Assembly: GCA_026874595.1 (NCBI GenBank)
Contig: CM049312.1
Coordinates: 50,781,429-50,845,428 of the forward strand
Reading direction: 5' to 3'
Length of the DNA stretch: 64,000 nucleotides
DNA from: Sipunculus nudus
Taxonomy: Eukaryota > Annelida > Sipuncula > Golfingiida > Sipunculidae
Part shown: positions 60,901 to 64,000 of the stretch, piece after piece
Numbering within the stretch: the first letter of the stretch is position 1
Layout: every line of letters begins with the position of its first letter
Made by a program: the position numbers and the translations under genes
The notes under the pieces: generated by a model
What the model saw: the letters and a program-made list of their open reading frames with translations, nothing else
What the model was told of the DNA's origin: nothing
The model's database searches: none

Positions 60901-61698
60901 GGAGATCATTTCTGGAATACAATTAAATCTAAATTAAAGTTATATGCTTGATAAAGGCTCTCTAGCTTTAACAGTAACATCTTTTCAGATATTTTGACAG
61001 GATGCATTATGTCTGAGCCCATAACTCACACAATTTAAGAAATAATGACTTAATTTCGGGCATGTACACAGGAAATATAAAGAGGAATAGCTGTGCCATA
61101 TATGAACAAAACAACAGTGGTTCTAATATTAGGCAGTCTGGAAGTGTAACAACAGGTTTTAAATGGAATATGGAGGTCTCCCTCAATTTCTTAAAGTCAC
61201 AGTGACCAAGTTTTGTGATTTATTATGAGAACTTTGGAACATTTAACTGTATATTAAATCCAGCTCCTTTACAGTCTGCTGAGTTAAAATGATGGTGTTT
61301 ACATAATCATGGATTTCCACAAATTCAGTACTGAAGATCCAGGTTTAAGGTGACAAGTTCTTTAAGTTATTCAGTTGTTCAAAAGATATGGGGTTCACAA
61401 AATCTAAGATTTTAAATCAAAGGAATTTAAAAGATGAAATTTTTACATTTTTTTTTTACTTGTTGACTTCTGTCCTGTTAAAGGACCTCCAGATGGTTGA
61501 CTAAGGGTCATCACTGTAGTTCACATGACATACAGTCAGCTGAGCTAAATATAACAGGTACTTTTTTTTCTGCTGGAGATTCCCTTACCCATAGGAGCTG
61601 TCAGAGATGTATTGAAGTGAACATGAACTACTTACAGACCCCGCCCACATTCTCCTTGTTTGAAGCATCTTCTGTTTCCATGCCGACTGCCAATGTTC
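18100..61698 (-). CDS. DHX37, DEAH-box RNA helicase, C-terminal nine exons (partial gene)
   Basis: The C-terminal 332 residues of the DHX37/Dhr1 family. Exons, 5' to 3' on the minus strand: 61636-61698, 54162-54318, 50019-50139, 46503-46563, 45181-45295, 39325-39462, 25671-25839, 20106-20203, 18100-18176. All introns are GT-AG and all phases agree. DHX37 uses ATP to release U3 snoRNA from pre-18S rRNA in the nucleolar small-subunit processome, stimulated by UTP14. Diagnostic segments include [17 protein letters not shown], the DEAH OB-fold region with HPSSVLY and [41 protein letters not shown] and the C-terminus [17 protein letters not shown]. The RecA domains lie beyond the right edge. Identity rests on family recognition, not a database search. 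Confidence 0.93.
18282..18538. repeat. Fold-back inverted repeat, 103-bp arms
   Basis: Left arm 18282-18384 and right arm 18436-18538 are near-perfect complements: CTCATCAGGAACACTGAGTG pairs with CACTCAGTGTTCCTGATGAG, and GCTCTGTTTCATAAGGG pairs with CCCTTATGAAACAGAGC. The loop is about 51 bp. It lies in the last DHX37 intron beside (AT)n runs and is a likely fold-back MITE. Confidence 0.85.
18956..19012. repeat. (AT)n/(AC)n microsatellite
   Basis: Two TATATA runs split by a C, then ACACAC. Similar AT runs lie at 18250-18280 and 18594-18612 around the fold-back repeat. Confidence 0.9.
19205..19990. repeat. 46-bp minisatellite in DHX37 last intron
   Basis: About 17 copies of CTGAAGGATTAGCCAGTCCT then ATGTTGTTCAACTTGTTTCTTGC-like text. 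Variants alternate (GGATCAGCC/GGATTAGCC, ATGATGTTTAGC/TTGTTCAAC), suggesting a two-unit 92-bp higher-order form. It ends about 115 bp from exon 8. Confidence 0.93.
20106..20203 (-). CDS. DHX37 exon 8 of 9 in window
   Basis: 98 nt. Acceptor TTTCTTGCAG, donor GTAAGTAG. Encodes [18 protein letters not shown] then [21 protein letters not shown] is a DHX37 signature. Confidence 0.96.
20204..20429 (-). other. DHX37 intron 7, unique part
   Basis: Intron sequence upstream of exon 8 up to the HINE-A insertion. Nothing else recognised. Confidence 0.6.
22938..23330. repeat. Near-identical ~197-bp tandem duplication
   Basis: Two copies, each from GACTGTAAGTCATCTGAGCT through the TCCGTCTG microsatellite to GTCTCTGTTACCTATATC, differing at only a few positions. 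It is a recent duplication at the 5' end of the nested HINE-A. Confidence 0.88.
23330..24870. repeat. ~340-bp tandem repeat with palindrome core
   Basis: About four and a half units anchored by CTGCAGACTGGTGGCGCCAC-like blocks near 23476, 23815, 24151, 24489 and 24832. Each contains TTTTTCTCTATTTTTGAGACC, ATCTGTTAAC, GGACCTAGAATCTT and GTCTCTGTTACCCATATCC. The GGTGG(C)nCCACC core is the same one used by the 140-bp arrays. Confidence 0.85.
25671..25839 (-). CDS. DHX37 exon 7 of 9 in window
   Basis: 169 nt. Acceptor TTTTCCTGACAG, donor GTGAGTTT. Encodes [28 protein letters not shown] and [11 protein letters not shown], matching the conserved C-terminal domain ([13 protein letters not shown]). 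Confidence 0.95.
26040..26735. repeat. Unclassified repeat with ~120-bp internal units and (GGAT)n
   Basis: Contains two to three related units (GTGGCGACACCACAAATAAG, GTGGCAACACCACAAATCAG) and a GGATGGATGG run (26650-26672), ending ACGTCC..GACGGGCATAAAAA. The GTGGCnACACCAC core again has dyad form. It resembles the other tandem-repeat elements, but I could not fix its ends. Confidence 0.5.
26736..27733 (-). other. DHX37 intron 6, no feature recognised
   Basis: AT-rich intron sequence. I see no gene, RNA or clear repeat ends. Confidence 0.5.
27734..28892 (-). mobile_element. HINE-C copy with 142-bp tandem core
   Basis: Left edge CTAGATGTGGTCGGACATTG then GTCC and GAGGGCCCCGC; GGACCAATGTCC on the other strand is a hairpin. 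Right edge GTCAAGCGGGGCCCTAATAA. GGGCCCCGC/GCGGGGCCC is the inverted pair. Read on the minus strand, the 3' end is hairpin, about 9 nt, CTAG, T. The interior is six copies of a 142-146 bp unit (starts near 27984, 28129, 28271, 28420, 28566, 28709) containing TTCAATAGGTCTGGAGCCCT and CATCCCTGTGAATTTGGGAA. Confidence 0.8.
28893..29383 (-). other. DHX37 intron 6 with a diverged direct repeat
   Basis: A block of about 100 bp near 28985 (GCCAAGGAC, TTTTTCACACC, CTGC) recurs diverged near 29108. Nothing else recognised. Confidence 0.45.
29384..30412 (-). mobile_element. HINE-A fragment (hairpin end only)
   Basis: CAAGTGACCCATGGGTCA then ATGACGCTCAGCAG marks the hairpin end. The opposite end is not found. 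Around 29810-29960 lie several TCAGTC and GACTGA motifs in both orientations, which may be a small inverted-repeat element. Confidence 0.5.
30413..31594 (-). repeat. Degenerate HINE-A end and ~150-bp tandem repeat
   Basis: Starts with a worn CAAGGGACC...GCTCAGCTGA edge. Three copies of a 150-bp unit (AGCCAGACACTCCAAAACCA, CCCAACCAAGGTAAGCATGA, with GACA microsatellite) occupy about 30830-31260. The remainder is AT-rich and unrecognised. Confidence 0.6.
31767..33380 (-). mobile_element. HINE-E, truncated, within HINE-B (ii)
   Basis: Begins CCAGAATATGGGTAGTCAAC (CTAG changed to CCAG), GTGTATCCGC. The GGCGGATACAA end present in the other copies is missing. Filled with the ~277-bp dimer array. 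Confidence 0.65.
31905..33230. repeat. Palindrome-centred ~139-bp monomer array B
   Basis: About ten monomers alternating between the two types of array A. Most have a perfect GGTGGCGCCACC; others have GTTGGCGCCACC or GGTGGTGCCACC. Adjacent dimers are very similar, pointing to recent homogenisation. Confidence 0.88.
33479..33512. repeat. Three GTCTAGAC palindromes at 13-bp spacing
   Basis: GTCTAGAC begins at 33479, 33492 and 33505, in a 13-bp tandem of TGTCTAGACACAT-like units. GTCTAGAC is the known palindromic SMAD-binding element, but there is no functional evidence here. Confidence 0.8.
34333..35178 (-). mobile_element. HINE-C-related fragment
   Basis: Begins CTAGATGTGTCGGAACGACA then GCCCCCGCCTGGGGC, a hairpin, similar to the start of HINE-C. 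The interior has two ~300-bp related units with TGAGAAATAAGCTCC or GAGATATAAGCTTC and a GGTGGTGCCACC core at about 34893. The other end is cut off by HINE-B (iii). Confidence 0.55.
35179..37594 (-). mobile_element. HINE-B copy (iii), lacking HINE-E
   Basis: Left edge CAAGGCCTACAGGCCT then AATGCGAACCTGTGCA. Right edge GCATAAGCTCACAGGTTCGC then CTAA. The HINE-E insertion and long array seen in the other three copies are absent: text goes from the edge region to type-II monomers (35355-35580) within about 170 bp. It represents a form without HINE-E. Confidence 0.8.
37730..38165. mobile_element. CGCGA-rich MITE with TA duplication
   Basis: 436 bp. Left end CTGTGGTTGCCTTTTTGTTC; right end complements to CTGTGGTTGGCTTCATATTC, each followed by GCGA. 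TA flanks both sides (37728-37729, 38166-38167). Many TTCGCGA motifs lie near both ends. No coding capacity. Confidence 0.85.
38171..39100 (-). mobile_element. HINE-D copy, complete
   Basis: Left edge CTTGGCACCGCAGGTGCC, a perfect 6-bp hairpin, then ATAGTATCCCCAGACAA. Right edge AGTATCCCCCAACTTTGTCT then GGGGATACAA. GTATCCCCAGACAA and its complement form the 14-bp inverted pair. The interior has two to three monomers with GGTGGCGCCACCAGTTTCTG and repeated ATTCAAGGTCAAGG and AGGTCATGACCCC motifs. Confidence 0.78.
39325..39462 (-). CDS. DHX37 exon 6 of 9 in window
   Basis: 138 nt. Acceptor CATTCCAG, donor GTAAGTGA. Encodes [17 protein letters not shown], then [13 protein letters not shown] and MCHRTSTF. 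The IDPSWL block completes the OB-fold region, and the CHRxSxF segment is DHX37-specific. Confidence 0.95.
39705..40187 (-). mobile_element. HINE-A copy, short (483 bp)
   Basis: The shortest copy with both ends: CAAAGGACCCATGGGTCA, GCTCAGCTGAAG at the left; CAGATAACTTATAATTAGCT then GAGCTAA at the right. No tandem core. Flanks A on the left and AAA on the right. Confidence 0.82.
40188..40566 (-). other. Intron 5 with degenerate AGGTCA palindrome
   Basis: Starts with AGGTCACTGTGACTT, an imperfect form of the dispersed palindrome, followed by TTAGGTTTG text of the same repeat. The rest is unrecognised. Confidence 0.5.
40567..42140 (-). mobile_element. HINE-A fragment with nested HINE-D
   Basis: Left edge AAAAGGACCCATGGGTCA, GCTCAGCTGTTATATATGAT, closely matching the edge at 20430. 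After the HINE-D insertion the host resumes at AAGTACCTGGTTTTATGG, matching 21035 onward. The far end is not found. Confidence 0.6.
40780..41637 (-). mobile_element. HINE-D, hairpin end lost
   Basis: Three monomers with TTCAAGGTCAAGGCCACTC, AAAGGTCATGACCCCAAT and GGTGGTGCCAC or GGTGGCACCACC cores, ending AAAGTATCCTGACTTTGTCT, a worn form of the HINE-D end. The GGCACCGCAGGTGCC end is absent. Confidence 0.6.
42141..45180 (-). other. DHX37 intron 5, mostly unrecognised
   Basis: Contains the shared repeat at 43735-43893. Two plus-strand frames (43359-43679, 106 codons; 43939-44193, 84 codons) resemble no family I know and lack supporting signals. GC content is higher around 43100-44300 than in the flanks, so this may be an unidentified mobile element. 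Confidence 0.45.
43735..43893. repeat. Repeat shared with 8707-8893
   Basis: Same order of blocks as the first copy: TGTATGAACACTGAA, ATTTATTGAAGCAAAAAGCC, CAGGGGGCGACATGATGG, CAGATTTTCA. It has a 20-25 bp deletion relative to it. Confidence 0.75.
45181..45295 (-). CDS. DHX37 exon 5 of 9 in window
   Basis: 115 nt, phase 0 to +1. Acceptor GAATGTTTCAG, donor GTAGGTG. Encodes the OB-fold core [28 protein letters not shown], the most conserved C-terminal segment of DEAH helicases. Confidence 0.95.
45655..46345. repeat. 55-bp minisatellite with an inverted block, DHX37 intron 4
   Basis: About 12 units of GTGGGACAAACTGGTGGACA, GATCCAGACAATTTAGTGGT, CCTCCCAGCTGTGGC. Units between about 45926 and 46014 run in the opposite direction. 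The left switch point forms a 22-bp perfect stem (CAGACAATTTAGTGGTCCTC plus CC, 5-6 nt loop); the right switch has a 14-bp stem. Confidence 0.92.
46503..46563 (-). CDS. DHX37 exon 4 of 9 in window
   Basis: 61 nt. Acceptor TTGTAACAG, donor GTAAAACA. Encodes RRMPEAK then a Lys/Glu-rich stretch ending KLAYQ. This matches the variable linker between the GLGDHxAR motif and the OB fold, and is shorter and more basic than I would expect from vertebrate proteins. Confidence 0.9.
47126..48049 (+). mobile_element. Nested hAT element, internally deleted
   Basis: Left end CAGGGTTGTTATTTTTTTCC, right end complement CAGGGTTGTTAAGTTATTCC. Flanked by GTACAGGT on both sides (47118-47125, 48050-48057), an 8-bp duplication, though it sits inside a GTACAG repeat so the match is less telling. 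Contains the C-terminal part of a hAT transposase only. Confidence 0.85.
47239..47673 (+). pseudogene. hAT transposase C-terminal (hATC dimerisation) fragment
   Basis: 144 codons ending at a TAG. The C-terminal half carries the hATC dimerisation signature: WWHCLRDTK, then [40 protein letters not shown] and [10 protein letters not shown]. The N-terminal BED zinc finger and the DDE catalytic core are missing, so it cannot be active as it stands. Lying between hAT terminal repeats fits an internally deleted copy of a once autonomous element. Confidence 0.85.
49060..49856. repeat. Diverged ~400-bp direct duplication inside the outer hAT
   Basis: Blocks at about 49060-49406 and 49411-49856 share ATAATGCCA, TAGAGGCTGGAGGT, GCAGGG, GTAATTAC, CCTGCCT, TGACAGGG, TGGTGTCCAT and end in GTACnnGGCCCCAACC. 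The element therefore carries two copies of its own right end. Confidence 0.65.
50019..50139 (-). CDS. DHX37 exon 3 of 9 in window
   Basis: 121 nt, taking one base from the previous exon and leaving two. Acceptor CATTTTTCAG, donor GTCAATT (weak). Encodes [18 protein letters not shown] and [10 protein letters not shown], the family's LRQIVxAGLGDHxAR signature. Confidence 0.95.
50190..54148. repeat. 42-bp minisatellite filling DHX37 intron 2
   Basis: About 94 copies of ATGCTCTGTGCTAACATTGT then AGATTCTACTACCATTCACACC. Main variants are GTAGATTCTACTACC, GTAAATTCTTCTAACATTC and ACTATAATTCAG, arranged in longer blocks that themselves repeat (for example 51050-51850 and 52700-53300). The array occupies about 98% of a 4022-bp intron. 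Because 42 is a multiple of three and units lack stops, long frames stay open on both strands; these are not genes. Confidence 0.96.
54162..54318 (-). CDS. DHX37 exon 2 of 9 in window
   Basis: 157 nt, starting in phase 0 and ending with one spare base. Acceptor TTGTATAG, donor GTCTGTAT. Encodes [17 protein letters not shown], then [16 protein letters not shown] and EIRKLRAQL, strongly conserved in DHX37. The exon is squeezed between two minisatellites: the 48-bp array starts about 12 nt from its acceptor side and the 42-bp array about 13 nt from its donor side. Confidence 0.95.
54331..56262. repeat. 48-bp minisatellite in DHX37 intron 1
   Basis: About 40 copies of ACATCATTACACAGCCAGGC then ATTTAAACATCATGATTCCCAAACAGTA. 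The left half (54430-54950) is homogeneous; the right half is diverged with deletions. Short frames on both strands are by-products of the 48-bp period. Confidence 0.95.
56264..56441 (-). mobile_element. HINE-A interior, left of HINE-B (iv)
   Basis: Matches the interior shared by other HINE-A copies (TCTGGTAGGAGATTTTGGGG, ACATCTCACTGTATGCTGAA). Cut at TTTAAA by the HINE-B insertion; related text resumes at 60869. Confidence 0.65.
56614..58615 (-). mobile_element. HINE-E within HINE-B (iv)
   Basis: Left edge CCAGAATATGGGTAGTCGAC then AAGCGACT (perfect 5-bp hairpin AGTCG/CGACT), GTGTATCCAC. Right edge hairpin GTATCCGCAAAAC / GTTTTGGCGGATAC then AA. Filled by array C. Confidence 0.72.
56755..58325. 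repeat. Palindrome-centred ~139-bp monomer array C
   Basis: About twelve monomers of the two alternating types. Cores are GGTGGCGCCACC or GGTGGCACCACC, with one GGTGGCGCCGTC. It is the longest of the arrays. Confidence 0.88.
60869..61548 (-). mobile_element. HINE-A remainder, right of HINE-B (iv)
   Basis: Starts with the GTTAATGGACGAAC segment of HINE-A and then another interior block (AATTAAATCTAAATTAAAGT), ending ACATACAGTCAGCTGAGCTA plus A. Ends about 88 bp from DHX37 exon 1. Confidence 0.65.
61636..61698 (-). CDS. DHX37 exon 1 of 9 in window
   Basis: 63 nt, 21 codons, phase 0 at both ends. Acceptor TTTAACAG, donor GTAAGTAG. Encodes a basic, Trp-rich helical stretch (starts [10 protein letters not shown], ends TRRMWAGS) leading into the helicase-associated region. 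It is the weakest match of the nine, supported mainly by splice sites and in-phase joining to the next exon. Confidence 0.8.
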
Positions 61699-61875
61699 CT
61701 GTTAAATAACATCATAGTCTCATTTAAATAATCTTTTAGGCACCAAGTTACCATTGCTCAGCTGCGGGATTACACAATACATCCATGGGTCATAATACTC
61801 AGCTGTCTGTCAGGGCATAATAATTCTAGCACTGATCTACTGAATGATTGTAACACCCCTATCATTAAGAATGAA
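61699..61875 (-). other. Intron upstream of DHX37 exon 1 with a HINE-A end remnant
   Basis: CCATGGGTCATAATACTCAG at about 61783 is a worn HINE-A hairpin edge. Nothing else recognised. Confidence 0.5.
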
Positions 61876-62415
61876 CTAGAATACGGGTAGTCAACAAGCG
61901 ACTACGTGTATCCGCCTAAATCAGGGTGGAACAGGTGAAGTGAGGCATGGATTGAGTGGCAAGGGGAGATAGAGTGAAGTGTTGCATATTAGCATGGATG
62001 TCTGCAGCCAAATTGTGTATGTAGGTTGCGCCACCTACCACAAAATCCAGAAAGCCGTCCAAGTTGTATACATATGCAAAATCTAAGGCAGATAAGTCAA
62101 ACCACTACATGTATATGAGTGATTTTTGCCCCTGGCAGACAAACAGATGGACGCTGTGTGAAAATGGTTGCAGGTGGCGCCACCAGTTTTGCGTATGATA
62201 AAGAGCTATGTGAGAACTATACACATGCAAAACTTTGGCCCAATCGGTCAAACGGTTCCCAAGATATGAGCTAGGATGTCTGCTGCATAAACTAGAATGC
62301 AGGTGGCGCCACCTGTCATAAAATCAAGAGAGCTGTCGGGGATGTATAAACCTACAAAATTTCAGGTGGAAAAGTCAAACCACTGCCGAGATAAACTCTG
62401 TTTTGGCGGATACAA
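61876..62415 (-). mobile_element. HINE-E copy, short and free-standing
   Basis: Left edge CTAGAATACGGGTAGTCAAC then AAGCGACTACGTGTATCCGC. Right edge CTCTGTTTTGGCGGATACAA. Only three monomers inside (cores near 62024, 62174, 62301), against about ten in the HINE-B-embedded copies. It may be close to the basic mobile form, since it is not surrounded by HINE-B sequence. Confidence 0.75.
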
Positions 62416-62693
62416 TTATACAAATAGGAGCAAGAAATCAGCCCAAAGTTTTACATTACATATGATTAAAGGAAAATGTGTTTAAAAATAAAGAAAATCT
62501 CCCAGTGCAAGTCTATCTATTTTGACTGAACAAACAAAACTGACAGAATTGATATTTTACTTATGGTTGTGGGTGTCACTATCTTCTATTTACACCAGCC
62601 GTATAGTTACAAATGTTGTGAAGAGGATAATGTAGTCTGTTCAAATATGTTGAATCCGAATTGTTTCAAGGCAGATTACATAACTAGGTCTTT
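62416..62693 (-). other. Unrecognised intronic or upstream sequence
   Basis: No gene or repeat recognised. Confidence 0.4.
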
Positions 62694-63121
62694 CTTGGCA
62701 CCGCAGGTGCCATAGTATCCCCCAGACAATTACCCCCCCCCTCCCCCCAGCCTCGAAGAATAGGATCCCATCTTGAATTCCGATGCAGAGACTGACACTT
62801 GGCAAGCCACCATGGTTTCTTATAAGTATGGGCATATTTAAGGTAAAGGTCACTTTCATAGGAGAGGTCATGATCCAAATTTAATAATATCTCATTCCGT
62901 AACCCATGTCTATATACATGATATGAAAGAAATCTGTCCTTTAATTTTCAACTTATCATGCTCACAGTTTATGAAGTGGCAATGGTGGGGTATTACAAGG
63001 TGCGAGAGCAAGAAAACGACATAAGGTTGCGCCACCTGTGTTCTGCAGAAATCAATGCTATCAAGGATCTTATGTCAATTTGATTTTTGGACCAATCCAT
63101 ACATCCCTCAGTGAGATATTA
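62694..63121 (-). mobile_element. HINE-D, truncated
   Basis: Hairpin edge CTTGGCACCGCAGGTGCC then ATAGTATCCCCCAGACAA, a C-run, then a monomer with GGTTGCGCCACC. The GGGGATACAA end is missing. Confidence 0.7.
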
Positions 63122-63163
63122 AAGTTAACATCACTTCAGCGTTATCACCTCTGTGAGGTTGAA

Positions 63164-64000
63164 CAAGGGACCCATGGGTCATGGCTCTCAGCTGAATGTG
63201 ACAGATATAATTGTATCACTATTGTTGTATATAGGTATGTAAGATTTCATTTTGACAGATGTAATTTTTTTGTATTAATTATGTAGTTGAGCGGATTAGT
63301 AATATAGAAGTATCAGTATTTCAAATATGTACAAGAATATGTGTCTAAAATATTGCATTGGGAATGACCAGATGTTGTAAATTGCAGAGGAAGGAAGTGG
63401 AGATTTGCAAGTATAAAAATACACATTTAATACATTCAAATAATTATGGAAAAGTAGAAAACTGATATGTTTTGGGAAGCAGTTGTTACTGAATGGGAGA
63501 GGAAACAGAATGTCTCAAAGGTATCTATAGAAGTGGACAGAATGAACTAATACCTTTATTTCACTTTCAAGGGAATAATGCATTTAAGTTTATATATTAG
63601 CCTATTGTTTTAGCATATCCACTATTTTCATTAAAAGTTTTTATCTGAATCATTTTTTTTATTTACAAGTTTTATCAATTTTTAATAAAAAAAAACTGAA
63701 AATACAAGTTAAAATATTAGAATTGTTGCAAAAGTTGCAATCATTATATATCAAGAGTAAAAAAACTGAAATATAAGTTGAAAAAATAGAATTGTTGCAA
63801 TCATTATATATCAAGGGTGTAGCTCATACACATATATTTTTTTTTTATTTTTAAATCACAAATGTTTAAACAGAATTTAAAAGAAAATAATGCCACAACA
63901 TGGCATCTACAAGATTATTCCTTGAATCACTAATAAAAAGTTTTGCACATTGGAGTTTTCAGTACATGCTTAATTTAAAATAAAATAAATAATAAATAAT
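63164..64000 (-). mobile_element. HINE-A copy, running off the right edge
   Basis: Left edge CAAGGGACCCATGGGTCA, GGCTCTCAGCTGAATG. From about 63535 it matches 7330 onward (ACTAATACCTTTATTTCACT, TTTCAAGGGAATAATGCATT), so it belongs to the same long subtype as the copy in the retroelement. Confidence 0.78.

Noticed and set aside
61497-61709. 70-codon plus-strand frame
   Set aside because: Antisense shadow over DHX37 exon 1 (61636-61698).

Overview
This is eukaryotic, animal nuclear DNA: AT-rich, full of nested mobile elements and minisatellites, with one intron-rich host gene. The mix of repeats (an oyster-Pearl-like class of tandem-repeat elements, hAT copies, a Ty3/gypsy element of the Gmr1 type) suggests a lophotrochozoan, most likely a bivalve mollusc. 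That is an inference; no species-level marker was recognised.

Host gene. The minus strand from 61698 down to 18100 carries the last nine coding exons (999 nt, 332 codons plus stop) of the DEAH-box RNA helicase DHX37 (yeast Dhr1), a small-subunit processome factor. Each exon has GT/AG splice sites and every junction keeps phase. The helicase core lies beyond the right edge of the window. About 98% of the 43.6 kb is intron, filled with repeats. One 157-nt exon sits between two large minisatellites, about 12-14 nt from each.

Layout. 1-675: 53-bp satellite. 1100-1560: repeats with oestrogen-response-element-like palindromes. 1575-11757: a decayed Gmr1-like retroelement with integrase before reverse transcriptase, split inside RNase H by a 4.2-kb element that itself holds a TIR transposon. 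11758-17816: nested HINE-like elements. 18043-61698: DHX37 and its repeat-laden introns. 61699-64000: more element fragments.

The most unusual content is a set of at least five repeat families (my labels HINE-A to HINE-E) with one asymmetric plan. Each has a short inverted repeat at one end, its partner set in from the other end, a small hairpin at that second end, no visible target duplication, and a favoured TT (AA on the other strand) insertion site. This matches the Helentron/HINE plan of rolling-circle elements. Most carry internal tandem monomers near 140 bp (up to about 340 bp) centred on the same 12-bp palindrome GGTGGCGCCACC. No Rep/helicase gene is present, so all would be non-autonomous.

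Two nested hAT elements with 8-bp target duplications, a CGCGA-rich MITE, a 103-bp-arm fold-back repeat and four intronic minisatellites (42, 46, 48 and 55 bp units) complete the window. Most long reading frames here are by-products of repeats, including a pair of roughly 650-codon frames open on both strands.
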